Of a stretch of 64,000 bases of DNA, positions 17,366 through 27,002 are shown in pieces. The notes beneath the pieces are model-generated. The model ran no database searches. It saw nothing but the letters and a program-made list of their open reading frames with translations, and had not been told where the DNA came from. A program made the position numbers and the translations under genes. Within the stretch, counting starts at the first letter, position 1. Every line of letters begins with the position of its first letter. Source of the stretch: Ideonella sp. (GTDB taxonomy: Bacteria > Pseudomonadota > Gammaproteobacteria > Burkholderiales > Burkholderiaceae_C); contig JABTUY010000002.1 in assembly GCA_015075165.1 (NCBI GenBank), positions 744,001-808,000 on the forward strand, in the 5' to 3' direction.

Positions 17366-18559
17366 ATGAGCGATCAACAGGTCCTCGGCCAGGTGGTGCT
17401 GGGCTACTCGCCGATGGTCGATCGCCATCGAGCGATCACCGCCACGCGGCTGACCGTGTTCCCGAGCCGCCCCGACATCACACCCAGCGCCGCGGCGCTG
17501 CTCGACGCGGTGGCCGGCGTGTGGCCGGCCGACGGCGGCCGCGTCTCGCTGAACGTGGTCAGCGAGACCGCGCTGCAAGACCTGGTGCGGCAGCAGCCGG
17601 CGCCCAACGTGATGGTGGAGGTGCCGGCGTTCATGGCCTGCGACATCGCCAACAGCGCGGCGCTGCAGGCGATGTACCGGCACGGCGGCACGCTGCTGAT
17701 CAAGGGCCGGCCGCTGTCGCCGCTGCCGCGCGAGATGCTGCCGTGCTTCGCCTATTCGATCGTCGACCTGGCCGACGAGCGGCGCGACGGCACGCCGACG
17801 CCGGGCGGCGCAACGCGCAACATCCCGCACATCCAGTCGGGCGTGCGCACGCTCGCCGACATGGAGCAATCGTTCCAGCGCGGCGCGATTGCCGTGCTCG
17901 GCTGGCCGATCGACGAGGCGGCTGCAGCGCGGCCCAAGGGCAGGGACGGTGCGCGGCCCGAATTGCAGTTCATCGTCGAGTTGATCAACCGCGTCGATCG
18001 CGAGGAGCCGGCCGATCGCCTCGAGTCGGTGCTGAAGACCGATCCGACGCTGGCCTTCCGGCTGATGCGCTACCTCAACTCGCCCGCGTTCGGCCTCAGC
18101 GTGGAGATCAACTCGTTCGGCCACGCGATCATGGTGCTCGGCTACAACCGGCTCAAGCGCTGGCTGGCGCTGCTGCTGGCCTCGGCGAGCAAGGATCCGA
18201 ACGTCAAGCCGGCGATGTATGCCGCGGTGCGCCGCGGCCTGCTGATGGAGGAACTCGGCCGCGCGGCGGACGCCGACCAGCGCGGCGAGATGTTCATCTG
18301 CGGCGTGTTCTCGCTGCTCGACCGCCTGATGGGGCAGCCGCTGCCCGAGCTGATGCGCTCGATTCCGGTGCCCGACGCGGTGCGTGTGGCGCTGGCCGAC
18401 GGCGCCGGGCCCTACCATGCGCAGCTCGAGCTGGTGCGGGCGATCGAATCCGAGTCGATCTACGACATCCGGGCCGCCGCCGACGCGGTGCTGCTCGGCC
18501 TGCCCGAGGTCAACCGCGCGGTGCTGCGCGCGCTGGCCAGCGCGAAGCAGCTCGACTGA
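17366..18559 (+). CDS. HDOD-domain signalling protein with degenerate EAL domain (YuxH-like)
   Basis: A 397-residue protein. The N-terminal half (residues about 5-195) has the fold signature of an EAL domain without the EAL catalytic residues (QPAPNVMVEVPAFMACD, LLIKGRPLSP). The C-terminal half (about 195-395) is an HDOD domain (VLKTDPTLAFRLMRYLNSPA, then INSFGHAIMVLGYNRLKRWL). Such EAL-HDOD proteins are non-enzymatic signalling or scaffolding proteins, often linked to c-di-GMP and motility. It starts 12 bases after flgL, so it is probably transcribed with the flagellar operon. Confidence 0.85.
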   Translation: MSDQQVLGQVVLGYSPMVDRHRAITATRLTVFPSRPDITPSAAALLDAVAGVWPADGGRVSLNVVSETALQDLVRQQPAPNVMVEVPAFMACDIANSAALQAMYRHGGTLLIKGRPLSPLPREMLPCFAYSIVDLADERRDGTPTPGGATRNIPHIQSGVRTLADMEQSFQRGAIAVLGWPIDEAAAARPKGRDGARPELQFIVELINRVDREEPADRLESVLKTDPTLAFRLMRYLNSPAFGLSVEINSFGHAIMVLGYNRLKRWLALLLASASKDPNVKPAMYAAVRRGLLMEELGRAADADQRGEMFICGVFSLLDRLMGQPLPELMRSIPVPDAVRVALADGAGPYHAQLELVRAIESESIYDIRAAADAVLLGLPEVNRAVLRALASAKQLD

Positions 18560-18610
18560 CGCGGCCCGAACGCCACCGCCACCGAGCCCACACGACGCCC
18601 GGACCCGCCG

Positions 18611-18997
18611 ATGAGCCCGCAGCCGAGCTTGCCGCCCACAGACCCGTCCGGCGTGCTCGATGCCGCGTCGCTGGCCCGGCTGGCCGAGCTCGACCCGCAA
18701 GGCACCGCAGGGCTGGTGCAGCGCGTGCTCGACACCTACGCCACCTCGCTGGAGCGGGCGCAGCGCGAGCTGACCGCCGCGCGCGAACCGGCGCAGCTCG
18801 AGGCGCTGCGCCACCTGGCGCACACGCTGAAGTCATCGTCGGCCAGCGTCGGCGCACTGGCGCTGTCGGCGCTGTGCGCACGGGTGGAGCAGAACGTGCG
18901 TTCGCCACAGCCGGTGCATCTGGCGCCGCAGCTCGACGCGCTGCACACCGAGATGGGGCGCGTACTGGTCGCGGTGCACGCTATGCTCCGACCGTGA
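18611..18997 (+). CDS. Stand-alone histidine phosphotransfer (Hpt) protein
   Basis: A 128-residue protein with the Hpt phospho-site motif LAHTLKSSSASVGA, centred on the His of HTLKSSS (about residue 75). Single-domain Hpt proteins shuttle phosphoryl groups between a hybrid histidine kinase and a response regulator. The next gene, 18 bases downstream, starts with a receiver domain and is the obvious acceptor; the kinase is not in the window. Confidence 0.88.
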   Translation: MSPQPSLPPTDPSGVLDAASLARLAELDPQGTAGLVQRVLDTYATSLERAQRELTAAREPAQLEALRHLAHTLKSSSASVGALALSALCARVEQNVRSPQPVHLAPQLDALHTEMGRVLVAVHAMLRP

Positions 18998-19015
18998 TGC
19001 GCCGATAGCCACCTC

Positions 19016-21259
19016 ATGCTCTCGATCGACTCCGACCTCGGCGATCCTTCGCACCGGCCCCGGCTGCTGCTGGTCGACGACGACGAGGTCACCCTGATGC
19101 TGATCGGGGTGGCGCTGCGCGAACGCGGTTTCGACGCCGTGGAGGCGCGCAGCGGCGACCAGGCGCTGCAACTGCTGGCCGAGCGGCCATTCGACGCGCT
19201 AGTGCTCGACGCGATGATGCCCGGCCGCGACGGCTTCGACACCTGCCGCATCGTGCGCGAGACGCCCGGGCACGAGCACCTGCCGGTGCTGATGCTGACC
19301 GGTCTCGACGACAACGCGTCGATCACGCATGCGTTCGAGGTTGGCGCGACCGACTTCTTCGTCAAGTCGCACCAATGGAGCCTGCTGGCCGGCCGGCTGC
19401 ACTACCTGCTGCGTGCCTCGCGCACGCGGCTGGAGCTCGAGCGCAGCAAGGCCAAGCTCGCCCGCGCGCAGGATCTCGCGCGCATGGGCAGCTTCGACTG
19501 GCATCGCGCGCGTGCTGACCTCGCGGGCCAGTTCGCGTTGTCGCCAGAGGGCCTGCGCGTGTTCGGCCTGCCGCCCAACGGCTCGTTGTCGATGCACCAG
19601 TTGCTGCGCATGGTGCCCGAACCCGACCGCCATGGGCTGATGCGCATCCTGCACGACGGGCTGCGCGCCAACGCCGTGCTGGCCACCGACGTACCGGTGA
19701 CGGTGGTCGACGGCCGCCAGCGCATCGTGCACGTCGAGGCCGAGCCCGAGTTCGACGAATCCGGGCATCAGGTGGGCTACACCGGCATCGTGCAGGACGT
19801 GACCGACCGGCGCATCGCCGAGGACCGCATCCGCCACCTCGCCAACTTCGACGCGCTGACCGGCCTGCCCAATCGCCGCCAGCTGATGTGGCGCGCCGAG
19901 CGCGCGCTCGAGGCGGCACGCCGCTCGAACCATCAGGTGGCGCTGCTGATGATCGACATCGATCGCTTCAAGGTCATCAACGACACGCTCGGCCACGCCG
20001 CCGGCGACGATCTGCTGGTCGAGGTGGCGCGGCGGCTGCGCGCCTGCGTGCGCCACAGCGACCAGGTGATGGAAGGCGCGCTCGAGTCCACCGGTTCGCG
20101 CTCGCACCGCTCGCTCGAGGCGGTGGGCCGGCTCGGCGGCGACGAGTTCGTCGCGCTGCTGCCCGAGGTGGGCAGCGAGGCCGACGCCGAGCGCGTCGCG
20201 CAGCGCATGCTCGACGTCGCCCGCGAGCCGATCTTCGTCGGCGGGCAGGAGTGCTTCGTCACCGCCAGCGTCGGCATCGCGCTGTTCCCGCGCGATGGGG
20301 CCAGCGTGGCCGACCTGATGCGCAACTCCGACGTGGCGATGTACTCGGTCAAGTCGGCCGGTCGCAACGCGCAGGCGCTGTACACGCCGCACCTGTCGGG
20401 CCGCGGGCGCGAGAAGCTCGAGCTCGAGAGCGCGCTGCACAAGGCGATCGAGCGCGACGAGCTGGTGCTGCACTACCAACCCAAGATCGACGTGCGCGCC
20501 GCGCGCATGGTCGGCGTCGAGGCGCTGATGCGCTGGAACCGCCACGGCCAGCTCGTGCCGCCGGGCGACTTCATTCCGCTGGCCGAGGAAACCGGCCTGA
20601 TCGTGCCGCTGTCGGAGTGGGCCGTGCGCGAGGCCGCGCGCCAGGCCAAGGCCTGGCAGGTCAGCATCGGTTTCGCCGATTCGGTGGCCGTCAACCTGCC
20701 CAATCGCCTGTTCGAGCGGTCGGACCTGGTCGAGCACATCCACCAGGCGGTGTCGACCTACGGCGTGCCGCACCGCGCGATCCAGCTCGAGATCACCGAA
20801 ACCGGCCTGATGCGCGACCTGCAGAACGTGATCCCGTCGCTGCACCGGCTCAACGAGATCGGCGTCGAGATCTCGATCGACGACTTCGGCACCGGTTACT
20901 CGTCGCTGGCCTACCTGACGACGCTGCCGATCTCCGAGGTCAAGATCGACCGCAGCTTCGTGCGCGATCTCGGCATCACGCCGCAGAGCTCGGCGGTGGT
21001 CACCGCCATCATCGCGCTGGCGCGCTCGCTCGGGCTCGGCGTGGTGGCCGAGGGCGTCGAGAACCTGCGCCAGATGGAGGTGCTGCACCGCCTCGGCTGC
21101 GGCGTGATGCAGGGCTTCCTGTTCAGCCGCCCGATCCCGCCCGATGACCTCGAGGCCTGGCTGAAGAACACCGTGCTGCCGCGCCGCGCGCCGTGGATCG
21201 GCCAAGCGAGCGCGTTCGACGCAACCGCCGAAGCGGCGCAGCAGTCGTTCGGTCGCTGA
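19016..21259 (+). CDS. Response regulator REC-PAS-GGDEF-EAL (c-di-GMP turnover)
   Basis: A 747-residue protein. REC domain at about 15-135, with acidic residues Asp21-Asp23, phospho-acceptor Asp65 (VLDAMMPG) and the conserved Lys in FFVKS. A PAS-like region follows (about 160-265). The GGDEF domain has an intact GGDEF at 374-378, but about 19 extra residues separate the RHSD (RxxD-type inhibitory site) from it. The EAL domain starts at EAL 502-504 and keeps the catalytic and metal-binding motifs (LEITET, DDFGTGYSSL, VKIDRSF, EGVEN, QGFLFSRP), so phosphodiesterase activity is expected. Probably phosphorylated through the upstream Hpt protein and likely to affect motility or surface behaviour. 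Confidence 0.9.
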   Translation: MLSIDSDLGDPSHRPRLLLVDDDEVTLMLIGVALRERGFDAVEARSGDQALQLLAERPFDALVLDAMMPGRDGFDTCRIVRETPGHEHLPVLMLTGLDDNASITHAFEVGATDFFVKSHQWSLLAGRLHYLLRASRTRLELERSKAKLARAQDLARMGSFDWHRARADLAGQFALSPEGLRVFGLPPNGSLSMHQLLRMVPEPDRHGLMRILHDGLRANAVLATDVPVTVVDGRQRIVHVEAEPEFDESGHQVGYTGIVQDVTDRRIAEDRIRHLANFDALTGLPNRRQLMWRAERALEAARRSNHQVALLMIDIDRFKVINDTLGHAAGDDLLVEVARRLRACVRHSDQVMEGALESTGSRSHRSLEAVGRLGGDEFVALLPEVGSEADAERVAQRMLDVAREPIFVGGQECFVTASVGIALFPRDGASVADLMRNSDVAMYSVKSAGRNAQALYTPHLSGRGREKLELESALHKAIERDELVLHYQPKIDVRAARMVGVEALMRWNRHGQLVPPGDFIPLAEETGLIVPLSEWAVREAARQAKAWQVSIGFADSVAVNLPNRLFERSDLVEHIHQAVSTYGVPHRAIQLEITETGLMRDLQNVIPSLHRLNEIGVEISIDDFGTGYSSLAYLTTLPISEVKIDRSFVRDLGITPQSSAVVTAIIALARSLGLGVVAEGVENLRQMEVLHRLGCGVMQGFLFSRPIPPDDLEAWLKNTVLPRRAPWIGQASAFDATAEAAQQSFGR

Positions 21260-21272
21260 CGAGGGGCAGCAC

Positions 21273-23177
21273 ATGGTCGCAAGTCCATCCACCATCGCCA
21301 AGCCGGGCGCTGCGCCCGCCGCCACACCGGCGCAGATCGCCAAGGGCGCGCTGCGCCGGCTGGCGGCGCAGCAGCTCGAGCCCACGCCCGAGCACTTCGC
21401 GCAGGCCTACGCTCATGAGGCGGCGCAGATCGGTGCCGGCAGCACCGTCTCGGCGCGGGCGCGTGCGCAACTCGAGCGTCTGGCCGCACGCTGGCCCGGG
21501 GCGCCGCGCAGCGAGATCGTGGCCGCGCTGGGCGAGGCACGCTACGACGACCTGCGGCACCTGCTCGATCGCGCCGACGCGGCCGGCGACCAGCAGGCCG
21601 CCGCCTGGCCAGCGTTGATCGAGCAGCTTGCGCACGGACTCGAGCGCGGCGGCCGCCACTGGACCCAGGCACGCAAGAAGCAGAGCCTGCAACGCGTGAT
21701 CGACGGCAGCCGCTGCGATCCCAACCGGATGCTGCAACGCCTGGGCCCGCTGCTCCGCAGTTGGGAAGACGACACGCCGTCGGCCGAGATCGAGACGAAT
21801 GATCTGGCGCCGCTCGACGAAGCCGCCGTCGCGCAAGACACCGAGTCGCAACCCGTGGCGGCAGACACTGCGGCTCACACGGCACCAGCGGCGACGCCGC
21901 AGGCAACGCCGGCCGTTGCGCCGACGGCAGCGCCGCATGCGATCGCCGTCGATGCCGCGGTGTCGTCCGGCGCCGCTGCTCGCGGCGACTGGACACCACT
22001 GCTGGGCGAGGTGCGCGCCACCGTCGTGGCCGCGCTGCCGGCCGAGCGGCCCGATGCGGTCGCGCTGGCCGATGCGCTGGCCAGCGTGGCCGACCGCCTC
22101 GCAGGCGAGGGCCCGCAGCCGGCGCTGCTGGCCGAGGTGGCACAACGCTGCGAGCAGGCGCGCGCGCACCTGGCGCATCGCCACCTGCTGCTCGACGAGC
22201 TCGCGCAGCTGTGCCGCGCGCTCACCGAGAGCGTGGGCGAGCTGGCCGAGGACGACAGCTGGGCGCGCGGCCAGTGCGAGGCGCTGCGCGAACGGCTGGG
22301 CGACAACCTGAGCGTGCGTGGCGTGCACGCCGCGGCCGAGCTGCTGGCCGCCACGCGCGCGCGCCAGCACGAGCTGCGCGGCGAGCGCACGCGTGCCCGC
22401 GATGCGCTGAAGTCGATGATCCAACGCATGCTGTCGGAGCTGGGCGAGCTCGGGCAGCACACCGGCCGCTTTACCGACAACGTGCAGCGCTATGCGCAGA
22501 CGATCGAAGGCGCCGATTCGCTGCAGGGTCTGGCCGGCGTGGTGCAGCAGATGGTCGCCGAGACGCGCTCGGTGCACGCGCTGGTCGACGGCTCGCACGC
22601 GCGGCTGAGCGCCGAGCACGCGCGCGCCGGCGAGCTCGAGCAGCGCGTGCGCGAGCTCGAAGGCGAGCTGCGCCGCCTGTCCGACGAGGTGTCCACCGAT
22701 GCGCTGACGCAGGTGGCCAACCGGCGCGGCCTGCTGCAGGCGTTCGAGGTCGAGAAGGCCCGCGCTGAACGCACGGGCGCGCCGCTGGCGGTGGGTCTGA
22801 TCGATATCGACAACTTCAAGAAGCTCAACGACACGCTCGGCCACGGCGCCGGCGACGAAGCCCTGAAGACGCTGGCCGCGCGCGTCAAGCAGGGCCTGCG
22901 GCCGGTCGACCACGTGGCGCGTTTCGGCGGCGAGGAGTTCGTCGTGCTGCTGCCGACCACGCCGTGCGACGAGGCGCAGCAGGTGCTGACGCGGCTGCAG
23001 CGCCAGCTGAGCGCGAGCCTGTTCATGCACGAAGGCCGCGAGGTCTTCGTCACCTTCTCGGCCGGTGTCACCGCGTGGCGCCCGGCCGAGCCGCTCGACG
23101 CCGCGCTCGAGCGCGCCGACCGCGCGCTCTACGAGGCCAAGCGCACGGGCAAGAACCGCACCTGCATCGATCGCTAG
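21273..23177 (+). CDS. Diguanylate cyclase (GGDEF) with helical N-terminal region
   Basis: A 634-residue cytoplasmic protein with no signal peptide or membrane segment. The N terminus (IAKGALRRLAAQQLEPTPEH) has the PTPE-type motif seen in a group of polar diguanylate cyclases. A long helical, probably coiled-coil region follows, then a C-terminal GGDEF domain with active GGEEF (552-556) and a normally placed I-site RPVD (543-546), indicating product-inhibited c-di-GMP synthesis. GAGGGG precedes the ATG 13 bases after the previous gene. Likely the counterpart of the phosphodiesterase next door. Confidence 0.88.
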   Translation: MVASPSTIAKPGAAPAATPAQIAKGALRRLAAQQLEPTPEHFAQAYAHEAAQIGAGSTVSARARAQLERLAARWPGAPRSEIVAALGEARYDDLRHLLDRADAAGDQQAAAWPALIEQLAHGLERGGRHWTQARKKQSLQRVIDGSRCDPNRMLQRLGPLLRSWEDDTPSAEIETNDLAPLDEAAVAQDTESQPVAADTAAHTAPAATPQATPAVAPTAAPHAIAVDAAVSSGAAARGDWTPLLGEVRATVVAALPAERPDAVALADALASVADRLAGEGPQPALLAEVAQRCEQARAHLAHRHLLLDELAQLCRALTESVGELAEDDSWARGQCEALRERLGDNLSVRGVHAAAELLAATRARQHELRGERTRARDALKSMIQRMLSELGELGQHTGRFTDNVQRYAQTIEGADSLQGLAGVVQQMVAETRSVHALVDGSHARLSAEHARAGELEQRVRELEGELRRLSDEVSTDALTQVANRRGLLQAFEVEKARAERTGAPLAVGLIDIDNFKKLNDTLGHGAGDEALKTLAARVKQGLRPVDHVARFGGEEFVVLLPTTPCDEAQQVLTRLQRQLSASLFMHEGREVFVTFSAGVTAWRPAEPLDAALERADRALYEAKRTGKNRTCIDR

Positions 23178-23197
23178 GCGCGGCCCCTGCCGCACGC

Positions 23198-23219
23198 GGG
23201 CCCGCACGACCGCGGGCTC
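23198..23219. terminator. Hairpin between convergent GGDEF gene and acnB
   Basis: GGGCCCGC (23198-23205), a six-base loop and GCGGGCTC (23212-23219) form an 8-bp stem with one G-U pair in the 55-base gap between two convergent genes. There is no T-run on either side, so it may be a weak or Rho-assisted bidirectional terminator. Confidence 0.4.
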
Positions 23220-23232
23220 GCGCGCACGCCAA

Positions 23233-25824
23233 TCAAGCGGTGACGGCCTTCGCCGCGTCGACGTACTCGTCGATCTGGTCGAAGTTCATGTAGCGGTAGA
23301 CGGTGGTGGCGTCGGCGTTGATGACGCCCATGTCGGCGTGGTACTCGGCCACCGTCGGCAGCCGGCCGAGCTTCGAGGCGATCGCCGCCAGCTCGGCCGA
23401 CGCGAGGTAGACGTGGGTGTTCTTGCCCAGCCGGTTCGGAAAGTTGCGCGTGCTGGTGGAGACCACCGTCGCACCTTCGCGCACCTGCGCCTGGTTGCCC
23501 ATGCACAGGCTGCAGCCCGGCATTTCGGTGCGCGCGCCGGCGGCGCCGAACACGCCGTAGTGGCCTTCTTTGGTGAGCTCGGCGGCATCCATCCTGGTCG
23601 GCGGCGCGACCCACAGCTTGGTCGGCATGTCACGCCGTCCGTCGAGCAGCTTACTGGCAGCGCGGAAGTGGCCAATGTTGGTCATGCACGAGCCGATGAA
23701 CACCTCGTCGATCTTGGCGCCGGCCACCTCACTGAGCAGGCGCGCATCGTCGGGGTCGTTCGGGCAGCACAGCACCGGCTCCTTCAGCTGGTCGAGATCG
23801 ATCTCGATCACCGCGGCGTACTCGGCGTCGGCATCGGCTTGGAGCAGTTGCGGTGCGGCGAGCCAGGCCTCGACGGCCTGGATGCGCCGCTGCAGCGTGC
23901 GCGCGTCCTGGTAGCCCTGCGCGATCATGTGCTTCATCAGCACCACGTTGCTGCGCAGGTACTCGACGATCGGCGCCTGGTTCAGCTTGACGGTGCAGCC
24001 GGCCGCCGAGCGCTCGGCGCTGGCGTCCGACAGCTCGAACGCCTGCTCGACCTTCAGATCGGGCAGGCCCTCGATCTCGAGGATGCGGCCGGAGAAGATG
24101 TTCTTCTTGCCCTGCTTGGCCACCGTGAGCAGGCCCTGCTGGATCGCGGTGTAGGGGATCGCGTGCACCAGGTCGCGCAGCGTGATGCCCGGCTGCATCG
24201 TGCCCTTGAAGCGCACCAGCACGCTCTCGGGCATGTCCAGCGGCATCACGCCGGTGGCGGCGGCGAACGCCACCAGGCCCGAGCCGGCCGGGAAGCTGAT
24301 GCCGATCGGGAAGCGCGTGTGGCTGTCGCCGCCGGTGCCGCAGGTGTCGGGCAGCAGCAGGCGGTTGAGCCACGAGTGGATCACGCCGTCGCCCACGCGC
24401 AGCGAGACGCCGCCGCGGTTGGCCATGAACGCCGGCAGCTCGCGGTGCGTCTTGATGTCCACCGGCTTCGGGTACGGCGCGGTGTGGCAGAAGCTCTGCA
24501 TCACCAGATCGGCGCTGAAGCCCAGGCAGGCCAGGTCTTTGAGCTCGTCGCGCGTCATCGGGCCGGTGGTGTCCTGCGAGCCCACGGTGGTCATCTTCGG
24601 CTCGCAATAGGTGCCTGGGCGCACGCCGCGGCCCTCGGGCAGCCCGCAGGCACGGCCCACCATCTTCTGCGCCAGCGTGTAGCCGCGGCCGCTGTCCTTG
24701 GGCGCCAGCGGCAGGCGGAATGCGGTGGATGCGGGCAGGCCGAGGAACTCGCGCGCCTTGGCCGTCAGCGAGCGGCCGATGATCAGGTTGATGCGGCCGC
24801 CGGCGCGCACCTCGTCGAGCAGCACGTCGCTCTTGAGCGCGAAGGTGGCCACCGTCTGCCCGTTCTTCACGATCTGGCCGTCGTACGGCCGCACGTCGAT
24901 CACGTCGCCCATCTCGAGCGCCGAGACGTCGACCTCGATCGGCAATGAACCGGAGTCTTCCTGCGTGTTGAAGAAGATCGGTGCGATCTTGCCGCCGAGC
25001 GTGACGCCGCCGAAGCGCTTGTTCGGCACGAACGGAATGTCTTGCCCGGTGGCCCAGATCACGCTGTTGGTCGCGCTCTTGCGCGAGCTGCCGGTGCCCA
25101 CCACGTCGCCGACGTAGGCCACCGTGTGGCCCTTGTTCTTCAGGCCCTCGATGAACGCGATCGGGCCGCGCTTGCTGTCTTCCTCGGGCTTGAACGCGGC
25201 GCCGTCGCGGGTGTTCTTCAGCATCGCCAGGTAGTGCAGCGGGATGTCGGGGCGGCTCCACGCGTCGGGCGCGGGGGAGAGATCGTCGGTGTTGGTCTCG
25301 CCGGGCACCTTGAACACGGTGACGGTGATCGAGCGCGGCACCTCGGGGCGCGAGGTGAACCATTCGGCATCGGCCCACGAGCGGATCACGTCACGCGCCA
25401 GCGCGTTGCCGGCCTTGGCCTTCTCCGCCACGTCGTGGAAGTAGTCGAACATCAGCAGCGTCTTCTTCAGGCCCGCCGCTGCCGTGGCGCCGACCGCTGC
25501 GTCGTCGAGCAGGTCGATCAGCGGCTTGACGTTGTAGCCGCCGACCATCGTGCCGAGCAGCTCGGTGGCGCGCGTGCGGTCGATCAGGCCGACCGACAGA
25601 TCGCCGTGCGCCACCGCGGCGAGGAACGACGCCTTCACCTTCGCCGCGTCGTCGACGCCCGGCGGCACGCGCCGCGCGAGCAGATCGACCAGGAATGCCT
25701 CTTGCCCGGGCGGCGGACGCTTGATCAGCTCGATCAGCTCGGCGGTCTGACGGGCATCGAGCGGCAGCGGCGGGATGCCGAGGGCCGTGCGTTCGGCGGC
25801 GTGTTGGCGGTAGGCGGTGAGCAT
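23233..25824 (-). CDS. acnB: Bifunctional aconitate hydratase 2 / 2-methylisocitrate dehydratase AcnB
   Basis: An 863-residue protein, the standard AcnB length, starting [20 protein letters not shown]. It carries the [4Fe-4S] cysteine motifs [19 protein letters not shown] and CSLCMGNQ, plus the substrate-site segment [20 protein letters not shown]. It interconverts citrate and isocitrate in the TCA cycle and can act on 2-methylisocitrate in propionate breakdown. The start lies about 60 bases downstream of a sigma-70-like promoter with a palindrome in its spacer. Confidence 0.97.
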   Translation of the reverse strand: MLTAYRQHAAERTALGIPPLPLDARQTAELIELIKRPPPGQEAFLVDLLARRVPPGVDDAAKVKASFLAAVAHGDLSVGLIDRTRATELLGTMVGGYNVKPLIDLLDDAAVGATAAAGLKKTLLMFDYFHDVAEKAKAGNALARDVIRSWADAEWFTSRPEVPRSITVTVFKVPGETNTDDLSPAPDAWSRPDIPLHYLAMLKNTRDGAAFKPEEDSKRGPIAFIEGLKNKGHTVAYVGDVVGTGSSRKSATNSVIWATGQDIPFVPNKRFGGVTLGGKIAPIFFNTQEDSGSLPIEVDVSALEMGDVIDVRPYDGQIVKNGQTVATFALKSDVLLDEVRAGGRINLIIGRSLTAKAREFLGLPASTAFRLPLAPKDSGRGYTLAQKMVGRACGLPEGRGVRPGTYCEPKMTTVGSQDTTGPMTRDELKDLACLGFSADLVMQSFCHTAPYPKPVDIKTHRELPAFMANRGGVSLRVGDGVIHSWLNRLLLPDTCGTGGDSHTRFPIGISFPAGSGLVAFAAATGVMPLDMPESVLVRFKGTMQPGITLRDLVHAIPYTAIQQGLLTVAKQGKKNIFSGRILEIEGLPDLKVEQAFELSDASAERSAAGCTVKLNQAPIVEYLRSNVVLMKHMIAQGYQDARTLQRRIQAVEAWLAAPQLLQADADAEYAAVIEIDLDQLKEPVLCCPNDPDDARLLSEVAGAKIDEVFIGSCMTNIGHFRAASKLLDGRRDMPTKLWVAPPTRMDAAELTKEGHYGVFGAAGARTEMPGCSLCMGNQAQVREGATVVSTSTRNFPNRLGKNTHVYLASAELAAIASKLGRLPTVAEYHADMGVINADATTVYRYMNFDQIDEYVDAAKAVTA

Positions 25825-25886
25825 CGTGGGGCCTTCGGTGGACGGGCGGTGGGGGCCTCGCGCAGCGTGGCGAGGCTGGCGGGTGG

Positions 25887-25915
25887 ATTCTATGTCTTAT
25901 ATAAGACTTGCGCAA
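25887..25915 (-). promoter_or_regulatory. acnB promoter with a 14-bp palindromic operator in the spacer
   Basis: On the minus strand TTGCGC (25915-25910), a 17-base spacer and TAGAAT (25892-25887) form a sigma-70-like promoter pointing at acnB. Nearly the whole spacer is the perfect palindrome GTCTTATATAAGAC (25894-25907), which starts GT and ends AC as many GntR operators do. Binding there would block RNA polymerase. The candidate regulator is the UTRA-type GntR gene in the TCA cluster at 29.8 kb or the FadR-type GntR at 40.3 kb; that assignment is inference. Confidence 0.65.
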
Positions 25916-26027
25916 TGTTGCAGCAGATGCGGCGCCGGCCGGGGCGCACCGCGAACGCGCGCGCGCAAAGCAAAACCCGCCTTGCGGCGGGCTGCGGTGT
26001 GGAAGCGTCTGCACGCGCCGGACGGCG

Positions 26028-26234
26028 TCAGCCGTTGTCGCGCATCCACTGTTCGGCCCATTGGTCGGAGCGCCTTTGTTCGCGCGCGCCGGTGGTCATG
26101 GTCCAGACGAGGGCACCGGTGGCGAAAGCCAGGGGAACGACGGCGAGGAAGACGTTGATCACTTGAGTTCGATGGAGGTGGGTGGATCGGAGGGTGCGGA
26201 AGCGTCGCATTCGTCGAATGCTGCGCCGCAGCAT
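26028..26234 (-). CDS. Small single-span membrane protein (hypothetical)
   Basis: Up to 68 residues: a basic, arginine-rich N terminus, one hydrophobic segment (VINVFLAVVPLAFATGALVW) and a charged tail ending EQWMRDNG. A longer frame back to 26303 would read through the terminator hairpin at 26262-26283, so I place the start at or after 26234; ATG 26210 or a GTG just before the hydrophobic segment are also possible, and none has a clear ribosome site. No family recognised. The membrane segment and its position between other genes are the only support. Confidence 0.4.
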   Translation of the reverse strand: MLRRSIRRMRRFRTLRSTHLHRTQVINVFLAVVPLAFATGALVWTMTTGAREQRRSDQWAEQWMRDNG

Positions 26235-26261
26235 AGCAGAAAACACGATCGGGAAAATGGT

Positions 26262-26283
26262 GAGCCCCGCCGCAGCGGGGCTC
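26262..26283 (-). terminator. Intrinsic terminator after the 26.3-26.7 kb secreted-protein gene
   Basis: GAGCCCCGC (26262-26270), a four-base loop and GCGGGGCTC (26275-26283) make a perfect 9-bp GC stem. Read on the minus strand it is followed by CACCATTTTCCC, a short T-run. It lies 45 bases past the stop codon of the leftward secreted-protein gene. Confidence 0.65.
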
Positions 26284-26327
26284 CGACCGCGCGCCCCGCG
26301 CACGGGACGGCCGCGGTGCCGTGTCGA

Positions 26328-26747
26328 TCAGGCGCTCTGGCCCGGATGCACGCAGTTGTCGACCATGCGCTGGCCGATTCTGCTGTTCATCAGCATCGAC
26401 TTGCTCGGAATCTGCAGCCACATCATGCCTTGCTTCTTGTCTTCCAGCCGCACGGCACCGGTGGTGGTGGCCTCGGGCGCCATCAGGTAGCTCTTGCCCT
26501 TGTACTCGACGTTGAACCAGCCTTTGCGGCCCGGCACGGCGGCCACGTTGACCGACTGATTGAACTCGCAACTCGAGCGGCCGACGAGCACGCGATCGGC
26601 CGTGCTCAGCTGATCGGCGTTCAATGCCGCCACGCTCTGAGTGGGCGCCGCGTGTTTGGCGTGCTTGTCGGCTGCCACGGCACCCAGCGGTGCGCTGATC
26701 GACACACCGATCGCCGCGGCAAGCGCGAGGTAGGACAGGGGTTTCAT
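26328..26747 (-). CDS. Secreted small protein, paralogue A of a two-gene family
   Basis: A 139-residue protein with a clear signal peptide (MKPLSYLALAAAIGVSISAP, cleavage near AVAADK). The mature domain has two cysteines (SSCEFNQ and DNCVHPG) and the conserved block TTGAVRLEDKKQGMMWLQIP, then SKSMLMNSRIGQRMVDNC. The same blocks occur in the gene at 27.0-27.6 kb, so the two are paralogues. An excellent ribosome site (AAGGAGAG) precedes the start. Probably periplasmic with one disulfide bond; I do not recognise a named function. Confidence 0.75.
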   Translation of the reverse strand: MKPLSYLALAAAIGVSISAPLGAVAADKHAKHAAPTQSVAALNADQLSTADRVLVGRSSCEFNQSVNVAAVPGRKGWFNVEYKGKSYLMAPEATTTGAVRLEDKKQGMMWLQIPSKSMLMNSRIGQRMVDNCVHPGQSA

Positions 26748-27002
26748 CGGTTCTCTCCTTGGGGAAAAAGCTCGGTGCGAAGATTCTTTCGGGCCCCCTC
26801 CACCGCAGGCGTTGCAAGTTGATTCGGCACGCCAATGTGGCCGTGCCGGTTCTCACGGATTTCCGGCGCGGAATGCCGAACGGCACCGCTCGTCACGCAA
26901 CGCGTTGGGCGTGCCGCCCGCCTGCGCAGCGGTGTTACAGACGCGGCGCGGCACACGCGCTCTCGCGCGACCGCGAAGCGGTCCGCGGTGCGGCTGTGCC
27001 TA

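Noticed and set aside
23065-24948. A 627-codon plus-strand open frame across acnB
   Set aside because: Antisense shadow of acnB; composition is His/Arg/Ala-rich and no motif is present.
26235-26303. Longer start for the small membrane protein
   Set aside because: This segment encodes the terminator hairpin of the neighbouring gene, so it is unlikely to be coding.
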